In this document: positions 4,351 through 10,626 of the stretch, piece by piece
Layout of the letters: each line of letters starts with the position of its first letter
How positions within the stretch are numbered: position 1 is the stretch's first letter
Origin: Chloroflexota bacterium
GTDB lineage: Archaea > Iainarchaeota > Iainarchaeia > Iainarchaeales > GCA-2688035
NCBI GenBank assembly: GCA_030634785.1
Contig: DAOWAC010000016.1
Location: forward strand, 1-10,626
DNA: 10,626 nt
Reading direction: 5' to 3'
Program-made: the position numbers and the translations under genes
The notes under the pieces: model-generated
What the model saw: the letters and a program-made list of their open reading frames with translations, nothing else
Databases searched by the model: none
Told to the model about the DNA's origin: nothing

Positions 4351-5310
4351 TTAGGCAAAATGGTCATAGCCTGCTTTTTTTAATTCTCTTTTTTTATAGT
4401 CTTTTTTGTTAAAGTTTTCAACCAAAAAAACCTTTTTTTCAAAAGTTATTTTTCCAATTAAGGTACCAAGCGTTTTGGCCTTGGACAAATTCTTTTTTGA
4501 AACAGTAAAAACTAATTGAAAATCTTCTCCTCCAAACAAAGAAAAATCTAATGCGCTTTTTTTAAGCTTTTCAGCAGCCTTTTTTACATCAACAGCAATT
4601 GGAACTTTGTCAGTAAAAATTTCCGCACCACATTTGCTTTGAATACAAATGTTTTTTACTTCTGATGCAATTCCGTCACTTACATCCTCCATTGCTGTTG
4701 CAATTTTTCCAATTTGTAAAGCTTTTTTTAATTCTGCTTTTGGTTCAAGGTGTTTTTTTTTAATTCTTTTAAATCCTTTTAGTTTTTTTCTAAAAAGTTC
4801 AAGTCCTGCAGTGCTTTCCCCTGTTTTTCCTGAAACAAAAACATAATTTCCTGGCTTTGCTCCTTTTCTCAAACAGGGTTTTCCAACAGGTTCTCCAATC
4901 ATTGCAATATTTACAACAATTTTTTCTCCATGAGTAAAGTCTCCGCCAATTATATCAATTTTGTATTTTTTTGCAACAGAATTAATTCCATCATACAAGC
5001 CTTTAACAAATTCAACACTGCTGCTTTTTTTCAAACAAACACTTACCAAAGCATACAATGGTTTTGCATTCATTGCCCCGACATCGCTTACATTTACTTC
5101 CATTGCTTTTGCTCCAATTTGTTTTGGAGTAGACCATTTTAAAGAAAAGTGATCGTCTTCAACTAAAAGGTCGGTTGTTAAAACAAGTTTTTTTCCTGTT
5201 TTAATTATTGCAGCATCATCTCCTATTCCAAGCAAAACATTTTTGTTTTTTGGCTTTCGTTCAATCATTTTTATGAGTTCTTGTTCTCCGCCGATACTTT
5301 TTATATTCAT
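4351..5310 (-). CDS. thiL: thiamine-monophosphate kinase
   Basis: The frame encodes 319 aa, normal for ThiL. The enzyme phosphorylates thiamine monophosphate to thiamine pyrophosphate with ATP in the cytosol, the last step of the pathway. Family motifs are in order: GIGDDAA (28-34), TTDLLVEDDHF (45-55), NVSDVGAM (73-80, Mg/ATP-binding Asp residues), IGGDFTHG (121-128), SDGIASE (211-217) and GGEDFQLVF (260-268). The start ATG lies 3 nt after the thiC stop. GGAG (5320-5323), 9 nt upstream and inside thiC, should couple its translation to thiC. It is the last gene of the thi operon. Confidence 0.95.
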   Translation of the reverse strand: MNIKSIGGEQELIKMIERKPKNKNVLLGIGDDAAIIKTGKKLVLTTDLLVEDDHFSLKWSTPKQIGAKAMEVNVSDVGAMNAKPLYALVSVCLKKSSSVEFVKGLYDGINSVAKKYKIDIIGGDFTHGEKIVVNIAMIGEPVGKPCLRKGAKPGNYVFVSGKTGESTAGLELFRKKLKGFKRIKKKHLEPKAELKKALQIGKIATAMEDVSDGIASEVKNICIQSKCGAEIFTDKVPIAVDVKKAAEKLKKSALDFSLFGGEDFQLVFTVSKKNLSKAKTLGTLIGKITFEKKVFLVENFNKKDYKKRELKKAGYDHFA

Positions 5311-5313
5311 TTT

Positions 5314-6555
5314 TTATAACTCCTTTAAAGCACACAGTTCTCCGCACATTGTGCAGTTTTTTTTCTTTGCCTTTGACCTTTTTCGATAAGAAATTGCTTT
5401 TTCTTTATCCAAAGCCAAATCAAATGTTTTTTTCCAGTTAAGATTTTTTCTATAAAAAGAAATTTTATCATCTCGCTTTTGCGCGCCCTTTAATCCTTTT
5501 GCAATATCAGCTACATGACCAGCAATCTTTGCAGCAATCACTCCATCTTTAACATCCTGTAGATTTGGCAGGCATAAATGTTCACTTGGGGTAACATAAC
5601 ATAAGAAATCTGCCCCATAGTATGCTGCAAGTGCTCCGCCAATTGCACTTGTTATATGGTCATATCCTGGAGCAATATCTGTAACAATCGGACCAAGCAC
5701 GTAAAATGGAGTATTTTCAGAAAGCTTTTTTTGCAACTTGATGTTTTTTTCAATTTCATTTAATGGAACATGCCCTGGTCCTTCCATTAATACCTGAACA
5801 TTTGCAGCTCTTGCTTTTTTTGCAAGCTTTGCAAGCAACCTAAGTTCTAATAACTGAGCCTTGTCAGTAGCGTCCTTAATACACCCAGGTCTTAGGCCAT
5901 CTCCCAAACTTAGAGTTACGTCATGCTCGCGGGCAATTTCCAAAAGATAATCAAAATTTTTATACAAGGGATTTTCAGCCTTGTTACAGGAAATCCACTT
6001 TAAAAGTAAAGAACCTCCTCTGCTTACAACACCTGCAAGTCTTTTCTTTGAAAGAGGCAGTGCTTTTTTTGTTACACCGCAGTGAACTGTTACAAAGTCT
6101 ACTCCGTCATTGCAGTGTTTTTCAATTGCTGCAAACATATCCTCTTCAGTCACATCCTTAATGCTTTTTCCTACAAAAGCCTGGTAAATTGGAACTGTTC
6201 CAACAGGAACTTTTGACCTTTTTACAATTTCTTTTCTTATCCTGTCAATATTTCCACCAGTGCTTAAATCCATTACTGCATCAGCACCATACTTGATTGC
6301 AATATCCATTTTTTCAAGCTCTTTTTTCAAACTTGCGTTCATTTGAGAAGTTCCAATGTTTGCATTCACTTTTGTTTTAAGACCCTGACCAATTGCAAGC
6401 GGCTTCAACTTTTTGTGTAATTCGTTTGCAGGCAAAACTGCGTTGCCTGAAGCAATTAGTTTTCTAAGATTTTCAGCAGTAACAGGTTCGTCTTTTGCAG
6501 CAAGCCTTACTTCTTTACTTACTCTACCGCTTTTGGCAATATCAAGTTGTGTCAT
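5314..6555 (-). CDS. thiC: phosphomethylpyrimidine synthase (HMP-P synthase)
   Basis: The frame encodes 413 aa, the short prokaryotic form without the plant/enterobacterial N-terminal extension. The radical SAM enzyme converts 5-aminoimidazole ribotide to HMP phosphate. Visible hallmarks are NANIGTS (64-70), DLSTGG (96-101), GTVPIYQA (119-126), HCGV (159-162), SRGGS (178-182), MEGPGHVP (257-264), PGYDHITSAIGG (296-307) and YVTPSEHL (320-327). The C-terminal cluster motif reads C401-x2-C404-x3-C408, one residue shorter than the CX2CX4C described for bacterial and plant enzymes. The ATG overlaps the thiE stop as ATGA. The reaction needs SAM, an electron donor and low oxygen, so an anaerobic lifestyle is plausible. 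Confidence 0.97.
   Translation of the reverse strand: MTQLDIAKSGRVSKEVRLAAKDEPVTAENLRKLIASGNAVLPANELHKKLKPLAIGQGLKTKVNANIGTSQMNASLKKELEKMDIAIKYGADAVMDLSTGGNIDRIRKEIVKRSKVPVGTVPIYQAFVGKSIKDVTEEDMFAAIEKHCNDGVDFVTVHCGVTKKALPLSKKRLAGVVSRGGSLLLKWISCNKAENPLYKNFDYLLEIAREHDVTLSLGDGLRPGCIKDATDKAQLLELRLLAKLAKKARAANVQVLMEGPGHVPLNEIEKNIKLQKKLSENTPFYVLGPIVTDIAPGYDHITSAIGGALAAYYGADFLCYVTPSEHLCLPNLQDVKDGVIAAKIAGHVADIAKGLKGAQKRDDKISFYRKNLNWKKTFDLALDKEKAISYRKRSKAKKKNCTMCGELCALKEL
5320..5323 (-). promoter_or_regulatory. Shine-Dalgarno of thiL
   Basis: GGAG on the reverse strand, within the last codons of thiC, is 9 nt before the thiL ATG. It supports this start and translational coupling across the 3-nt gap. 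Confidence 0.6.
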
Positions 6556-7172
6556 TTAAAGCCTCTGATTTTTTCAATGATTTTTTCAGCAGACTTTCCA
6601 GGATTTTTTGTTGAAACTATTGCAGAAATAATTGCAACAGAATCAGCCCCTGTTTCCAAAACCTCTTCAAGGTTTTCTTCGTTTACTCCACCAATTCCAA
6701 CAAGCGAAAGCTTGGTGATTGCCCTAACTTGTTTTAAAAGCTCCAATCCAAGTGCAGGACCTGCATCTTTTTTTGTACTAGTGCAAAAAACAGGACCAAT
6801 ACTAATGTAATCAACACCTGCTTTGTCCGATTGCTTTGCTTCTTTAATGCTGTGATTGCTTGTACCAATTATTTTGTCCTTTCCCAAAATCTTTCTTGCA
6901 AGAACCAAGGGTAAATCAGTTTGACCAAGGTGAACACCGTCTGCATTAACTGCCAGAGCAATATCTAATCGGTCATTTACAATAAACAAAGCACCTTTAC
7001 TTTTGCAAAGTTCTGCAATCTTTTTTGCTTCTTTAAACATTTCCTCAGAAGACTTTTCCTTTTCTCTGTATTGAACAATTTTGCAACCTGCTTCAAGCAC
7101 TTGTTTTACATCTTTTAGAATCCCTTGTTTTGTAAGCTTGCTGTCTGTTACAAAATACAATCCTTCAATCAT
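6552..7172 (-). CDS. thiE: thiamine-phosphate synthase
   Basis: The frame encodes 206 aa with a TIM-barrel fold, normal length. The enzyme joins HMP pyrophosphate and hydroxyethylthiazole phosphate to thiamine monophosphate. Motifs seen are QYREK (34-38), NDRLDIA (66-72), GVHLGQTD (79-86), IGTSNHS (102-108), GPVFCTSTK (126-134, pyrophosphate loop) and GIGGV (159-163). Both ends overlap their neighbours by ATGA (thiM stop with the thiE start, thiE stop with the thiC start), so the three are translated in a coupled way. It is not fused to ThiN or ThiD, as some archaeal versions are. Confidence 0.96.
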   Translation of the reverse strand: MIEGLYFVTDSKLTKQGILKDVKQVLEAGCKIVQYREKEKSSEEMFKEAKKIAELCKSKGALFIVNDRLDIALAVNADGVHLGQTDLPLVLARKILGKDKIIGTSNHSIKEAKQSDKAGVDYISIGPVFCTSTKKDAGPALGLELLKQVRAITKLSLVGIGGVNEENLEEVLETGADSVAIISAIVSTKNPGKSAEKIIEKIRGFK

Positions 7173-7969
7173 TCAAGCACCTCTATCTTTTGTAAGGTCT
7201 GTACATCAGCCAGATTTAAAGAATAAATCTGGTCAAAGAGTTCTTGCTTAAAAGCAGCAGGTTTTGTTGCTTTTTTTGAAGCAAGTTCTGCTGCAATTCC
7301 AAAACAGCTTAGTGCTGCAGCACTTGCAATTGCATAATCTTCTTCAACTGCCGCAAAACATCCAATCAAAGAAGCAGCCATGCAGCCTGTTCCAACAAAT
7401 TCTTCCAACAAACAGTGTCCGTTTTTGACAATAAAACCGGTTTCGTTTGCTGAAACAATAATGTCCTCTGCTCCTGTTACAACAACTGTGCAATCATACT
7501 TTTTGGCAAGCTTTTTTGCCATAACAGAAATGTCTTCTTTTATTTCTGTTGCTTCAACTCCTTTTGTTAAAACATCTGAACCTGCAAGTTTTGCAATTTC
7601 GCTACTGTTTCCTTTTACAATGCCAACATGAACTGAATTCATTATTTCTAATGCCTTGTTTGTCCTAAGTTTTGTTGCTCCAACACCAACTGCGTCAAAA
7701 ACTATTGGGTGTTTTAATTCGTTGGCTTTTTGGATAGCCAAAATCATTGATTCAACAAGCTCTGGAGTAAGTGTTCCAATGTTTAATACAAGAGAACTTG
7801 AAATTGCCTGCATTTCTGCACTTTCTTCTTTTGCATGAGTCATTACGGGCAATGCTCCGATTGCTCTTACAATATTTGCACAATCGTAAATTGTAACCCA
7901 GTTTGTTATATGGTGCACTAATGGCTTTTTGGCTTGAATTGCTTTAAGCAACGTAAGTGTATTAATCAA
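7169..7969 (-). CDS. thiM: hydroxyethylthiazole kinase
   Basis: The frame encodes 266 aa, normal for ThiM. The enzyme phosphorylates 5-(2-hydroxyethyl)-4-methylthiazole, a salvage route to the thiazole half of thiamine. Motifs are PLVHHITNWVTIYDCAN (16-32), GALPVM (38-43), GNSSEI (120-125), VVTGAEDII (163-171) and FVGTGCM (191-197), with the conserved GTGC cysteine at 196. The start is TTG, chosen because no ATG or GTG fits and AGGGG (7979-7983) lies 9 nt upstream. It is the first gene of the operon thiM-thiE-thiC-thiL. The start sits 76 nt from the divergent gene at 8046, with a TATA region between them. Confidence 0.95.
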   Translation of the reverse strand: MINTLTLLKAIQAKKPLVHHITNWVTIYDCANIVRAIGALPVMTHAKEESAEMQAISSSLVLNIGTLTPELVESMILAIQKANELKHPIVFDAVGVGATKLRTNKALEIMNSVHVGIVKGNSSEIAKLAGSDVLTKGVEATEIKEDISVMAKKLAKKYDCTVVVTGAEDIIVSANETGFIVKNGHCLLEEFVGTGCMAASLIGCFAAVEEDYAIASAAALSCFGIAAELASKKATKPAAFKQELFDQIYSLNLADVQTLQKIEVLE

Positions 7970-7978
7970 ATAAAAAAA

Positions 7979-7983
7979 CCCCT
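7979..7983 (-). promoter_or_regulatory. Shine-Dalgarno of thiM (decides the TTG start)
   Basis: AGGGG on the reverse strand is 9 nt before TTG at 7969-7967, the same spacing as at thiL. Confidence 0.5.
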
Positions 7984-8012
7984 ATTTTACTAATTTACCA
8001 AAGAGATAATCA

Positions 8013-8023
8013 TTTTATAATGC
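8013..8023. promoter_or_regulatory. shared TATA region, thi operon (-) and lipid gene (+)
   Basis: TTTTATAATGC and its complement, GCATTATAAAA, form the only strong TATA-like element in the 76-nt gap. To the plus side it is centred about 28 nt before the ATG at 8046 (leaderless). To the minus side it is about 49 nt before the TTG of thiM, giving a leader of about 23 nt. That leader is far too short for a TPP riboswitch, and no THI-box consensus is present. A repressor bound here would affect both units. Confidence 0.5.
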
Positions 8024-8045
8024 TTTTTTACATTTAATTGCCTTA

Positions 8046-8870
8046 ATGGCGTTAAAGGATTTTGTTTCAATACTAAGACCGCTTAATTGTTTAATGGCGG
8101 CTTTTGGAACCTTTATTGGTTACAGTGTTGCTGTTCAGGGAATTCAATTTACTCCTCAACTTGGAATTACAATGTTGGTTGCTTTTTTAATATGCGGAGG
8201 AGGAATGGTAATCAATGATTACTTTGACAGGTTTACTGACAAAAGACTGCATCCAAACAAACCAATTCCCAGCAGAAGAATTTTGCCAAACACGGCAATG
8301 GTTTATTTTCTAAGTTTATTTGTTGCAGGTATAATTCTTGCAATAGTATTCTTACCGCCTGTTTCAATAGCTATTACAATTGGTTTTACAATTCTTTTAA
8401 TTGCATATTCGGCAGTTTTAACAAAAGCAAAATATCTTGGAAATTTTATTGTAGCTTCAGGAACAGCATTTACACTTATTTTTGGAGCATCACTTACAGG
8501 CAATTACTTTATTATTGCACCTCTTGCAATGGCTGCCTTGTTTGCAAACCTTGCAAGAGAACTAATAAAAGATTTGGAAGATATGGAAACAGACAAAGGC
8601 AACAAAATTACTCTCCCAATGATATTGGGCAAAAAAAAGACAGAAAGCTTTATTTTTCTAAATTATGTAATTGCAATAATTTCAGTTTACATTCCTGTTT
8701 TGCTTCTTTCATTTGGAAATCCGTTGTTTGTAGTAATTGTTTCAATTGCAAACTTTATGTTTTTGTACAGCTTTGGAGAAACCGTGAAAAAAGACTATGG
8801 GCGAGCACAACTTCTTGCAAAAGGAGCAATGTTTCTTGCCTTAACTGGATTCCTTTTAGGCGTGGTATAA
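8046..8870 (+). CDS. digeranylgeranylglyceryl phosphate synthase (UbiA family)
   Basis: The frame encodes 274 aa in about eight or nine membrane helices. The enzyme adds the second geranylgeranyl chain to geranylgeranylglyceryl phosphate, a committed step in archaeal ether-lipid synthesis at the membrane. RPLNCLMAAFGTFIG (11-25) matches the family N terminus. Motif 1 is N57-D58-Y-F-D61-x3-D65, followed by HPNKPIPS (69-76). Motif 2 is ARELIKDLEDMETDKGNK (170-187), then TLPMILGKK (189-197). This R-E-x-I-K-D-x-E-D pattern separates DGGGP synthases from other UbiA members and from the gene at 685. The stop lies 1 nt before the next start, so the two genes form an operon. Confidence 0.9.
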   Translation: MALKDFVSILRPLNCLMAAFGTFIGYSVAVQGIQFTPQLGITMLVAFLICGGGMVINDYFDRFTDKRLHPNKPIPSRRILPNTAMVYFLSLFVAGIILAIVFLPPVSIAITIGFTILLIAYSAVLTKAKYLGNFIVASGTAFTLIFGASLTGNYFIIAPLAMAALFANLARELIKDLEDMETDKGNKITLPMILGKKKTESFIFLNYVIAIISVYIPVLLLSFGNPLFVVIVSIANFMFLYSFGETVKKDYGRAQLLAKGAMFLALTGFLLGVV

Positions 8871-8871
8871 G

Positions 8872-9795
8872 ATGAGAGAAACTCTTTTGCTGAAAACAAC
8901 AGTCTTGCTTAAAGAACACGGATTTGCAGTTGAAAGCTTTGCTCATAGCAATGCATGTTTTGATATTGTTGCCAAAAGACCAGATATGACACTAGTACTA
9001 AAAGTATTCAACAACATTGACGCCCTGCGGGAAGAACACGCTGCAGAACTTAGAAAGATTGCCGCAGTGTTTAATGCAACAGTTTTAATAATTGGAGAAA
9101 AAAGCAAGGCTTTTTCTTTAAAGAAAGGAATTTTGTATGAAAGACTTGGTTTAACTGCCTTAAACCTTCAAAGTCTTGGCGAACTTTTAAAAGAACACTT
9201 TCCTTCAGTAAAATACTTTAAGGGAAAGAGTATTGTAGAGCTTGATGCAGGAAAGCTTAGAGAAAAACGAAAAGAACTTGGTCTTACATTGCAACAGCTT
9301 GCAAGCAAAATTGATTCAACTGTTGAATCAGTTCACAGGTATGAAAAAGGCGCAAGCACTTCATTGAATACTGCTGAAAAACTTGAAGATGTACTTAATG
9401 CAAACCTTGTAAAAAAAATAAACTTGTTTGAAGAGCAAAAACTTGAAAGAGAAAAAGAAAAACAGTTGTTTGAAGAAAGCTTTGAAGACTCTTCTTTGGA
9501 AAAGGTTCATGATTTAGGAGTAAAGGTTGCTGTGTTTAAGCATGCTCCGTTCAAAGCAGTTGCTCACCCAAGCGATTCTCTTGTAATTGGCAAAGCAACC
9601 GCAAGACAGAGAATTGCAAAAAAGGCCGAAGAACTTGCAAAAGCAAAAGAGGCATTCAAAGGAAAGCCAATCATAATTTCGAGAGAATTCAACTACAGGC
9701 ATGTTGGAGAAATTCCAATAGTTGCAGAAGAAGAACTTGATTCCCTAAGCAAGTTTAAAGATTTAATGAAATTGATAAAAGAAAGAGAAATCTGA
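8872..9795 (+). CDS. archaeal HTH transcriptional regulator, COG1395 family
   Basis: The frame encodes 307 aa, normal for this archaeal-only family of unknown target. Residues 1-115 form an alpha/beta domain with CFDIVAKRPDMTLVLKVF (29-46) and NIDALREE (48-55). In related proteins this domain resembles a restriction-endonuclease-type core. Residues 127-178 are a Cro/XRE-type helix-turn-helix (KLREKRKELGLTLQQLASKI, then STVESVHRYEKG). A charged coil, about 187-210, and a C-terminal alpha/beta segment with FKHAPFKAVA (223-232) follow. The start ATG is 1 nt after the DGGGP synthase stop, so the two are co-transcribed. The adjacent thi operon is a possible but unproven target. Confidence 0.88.
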   Translation: MRETLLLKTTVLLKEHGFAVESFAHSNACFDIVAKRPDMTLVLKVFNNIDALREEHAAELRKIAAVFNATVLIIGEKSKAFSLKKGILYERLGLTALNLQSLGELLKEHFPSVKYFKGKSIVELDAGKLREKRKELGLTLQQLASKIDSTVESVHRYEKGASTSLNTAEKLEDVLNANLVKKINLFEEQKLEREKEKQLFEESFEDSSLEKVHDLGVKVAVFKHAPFKAVAHPSDSLVIGKATARQRIAKKAEELAKAKEAFKGKPIIISREFNYRHVGEIPIVAEEELDSLSKFKDLMKLIKEREI

Positions 9796-9811
9796 AAATT
9801 GAATTAAACAT

Positions 9812-10626
9812 TCAACCCCATTGACCCAGCCTTGATTGCTTTCCTTTTTCTCTCAACTTTGCATCAAGCTTTGAAAGAGCAGAATCAACTCTTTGTGCAG
9901 AAAAACCAAAGTCTTCGCACAAAAATTCTTTTAATTTTACAGCATCAGGAAGAGTAAAATCAATTTTGTATTCTTTTGTTACATTTGGTTTGAGAAAAAT
10001 GTCTTCAATGTCTTTGTAATCAAAATCCGGTTCGTGTTTTGTTTCTTTTACAATTTCTTCAAAGGTTTTGTACTCCCTCACAAGCTTTATTGCAGTCTTT
10101 GGACCAATCTTTGGAAACTTTTCATTAAAATCTGTTCCAATAAGAATTCCAAGCCATACAAGTTTTTGTCTGTCAATCCCAAGCTTTGCAAGAGTTTTGT
10201 CAAGCTCAATCATTTCTGGCTTGATTTCATAATAGTAATCTTTTCCAGGAACCTTTCGCTTTCCAGAAACAGTAATGTTTCGAAGCAAACGCTTTGTACC
10301 AAATAAGAGAGCATCATAATCCTGTGAAATACAACCATAAACATTTCCGTCAGCAACCATTTGAGCAGCCTGTGCCTCTCCCTCGCTTGGAGCCTGTACA
10401 ACAGGCAAGCCCATTAGCTTTACAAGCTTTTTTGACTGTTCAACCAATTCAGGAGTAAGCCTTACTGTCTGTTGCGCGTACTTTCTTGCCTCCTTTAAAT
10501 TGCCTTCTTTTTGTGCCTTCACAAATTTTTCTTCGGCTGCAGTTCTAATAGCACGCCTTTTTTCCCTTGTTTTGCTTTTCAATTCAGGAGGCTTTCCGTC
10601 AAAAACAAAAACAGGTTTTATATCCC
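9812..10626 (-). CDS. fen: flap endonuclease 1 (partial, N terminus beyond window)
   Basis: The frame stays open to the right edge (270 residues seen, about 75-80 missing), so the TTG at 10582 is not the start. The first visible residues are IKPVFVFDGKPPELK, the FEN-1 N-domain strand with a catalytic Asp. The I domain keeps the other metal ligands: PSEGEAQAA (two Glu), SQDYDALLFG (two Asp) and IGTDFN (Asp), followed by the DNA-binding IGPKTA loop. The enzyme removes 5' flaps in Okazaki-fragment maturation and repair, working with PCNA. The C terminus KQSRLGQWG-stop has the Q-x2-L of a PCNA-interacting box but ends W-G in place of two aromatics. Its 3' end faces the COG1395 gene across 16 bp. 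Confidence 0.95.
   Translation of the reverse strand, partial: DIKPVFVFDGKPPELKSKTREKRRAIRTAAEEKFVKAQKEGNLKEARKYAQQTVRLTPELVEQSKKLVKLMGLPVVQAPSEGEAQAAQMVADGNVYGCISQDYDALLFGTKRLLRNITVSGKRKVPGKDYYYEIKPEMIELDKTLAKLGIDRQKLVWLGILIGTDFNEKFPKIGPKTAIKLVREYKTFEEIVKETKHEPDFDYKDIEDIFLKPNVTKEYKIDFTLPDAVKLKEFLCEDFGFSAQRVDSALSKLDAKLREKGKQSRLGQWG

Noticed and set aside
4375..4395. T-runs as an eL40 terminator inside the 3' end of thiL
   Set aside because: Plausible, but runs of T opposite Lys codons are everywhere in this AT-rich strand, so they cannot be told from background.
7970..8045. TPP riboswitch upstream of thiM
   Set aside because: The gap to the divergent gene is 76 nt and the predicted leader about 23 nt; no THI-box core such as CTGAGA is present.
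9514..9702. Minus-strand frame inside the COG1395 gene, and similar short frames opposite thi genes and fen
   Set aside because: All are antisense to genes with full family motifs and have no promoter or ribosome binding site.
10580..10582. TTG at 10582 as the start of FEN-1
   Set aside because: The frame and the FEN-1 N-domain motif continue upstream to the window edge, so the gene is cut by the window.

Overview
The window is archaeal. The reverse strand of bases 1-251 is the 5' end of a 16S rRNA of archaeal type. It is accompanied by archaeal/eukaryotic-type ribosomal proteins (eL40 and an eL41-like protein), a flap endonuclease (FEN-1), a digeranylgeranylglyceryl phosphate synthase of archaeal ether-lipid synthesis, an archaeal-only HTH regulator family (COG1395), and TATA boxes placed where archaea put them. 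The DNA is AT-rich, lysines are mostly AAA/AAG, and genes are tightly packed with overlapping or nearly touching ends. This would fit a small-genome archaeon, possibly DPANN, but I cannot place it more exactly from this window.

Layout. Bases 1-590 (minus) hold the 16S rRNA 5' end, a leader of about 340 nt rich in perfect hairpins, and its promoter. A UbiA-family prenyltransferase resembling decaprenyl-phosphate phosphoribosyltransferase runs divergently (685-1563). Next, on the minus strand, come two genes too short for usual gene finders: a 39-residue protein with an archaeal class III (pilin-type) signal sequence and a 43-residue eL41-like ribosomal protein. Two copies of a 53-bp structured repeat follow, then a secreted protein that is one third tyrosine. 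Bases 2577-2683 hold a truncated tRNA-like sequence with its own TATA box and T-run. An uncertain HxxE-containing protein and an intact tRNA-Glu(UUC) follow. On the plus strand are a small three-helix membrane protein and eL40.

From 7969 down to 4351 (minus) lies a compact thiamine operon, thiM-thiE-thiC-thiL. Two junctions are ATGA overlaps and the third is a 3-nt gap preceded by a Shine-Dalgarno sequence. It supplies the pyrimidine made de novo (ThiC), thiazole salvage (ThiM), joining (ThiE) and the final phosphorylation to TPP (ThiL). ThiD and any thiazole synthase are absent from the window, and there is no room for a TPP riboswitch. Divergent from it, a two-gene unit encodes DGGGP synthase and the COG1395 regulator (8046-9795). 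FEN-1 enters from the right edge on the minus strand (9812-10626), missing its N terminus.

Initiation signals fall into two sets. Six genes have the TATA centre 26-29 nt before the start codon, which predicts leaderless mRNAs. The two ribosomal protein genes instead have the TATA centre 54 nt upstream and the same 7-mer AGTGGTT 4-5 nt before ATG. thiM (promoter-proximal) and thiL (inside the operon) have G-rich Shine-Dalgarno sequences 9 nt before the start. The most unusual items are the duplicated tRNA-Glu 3' end, the 53-bp repeats, the micro-pilin, the tyrosine-rich secreted protein and the shared ribosomal-protein leader design.
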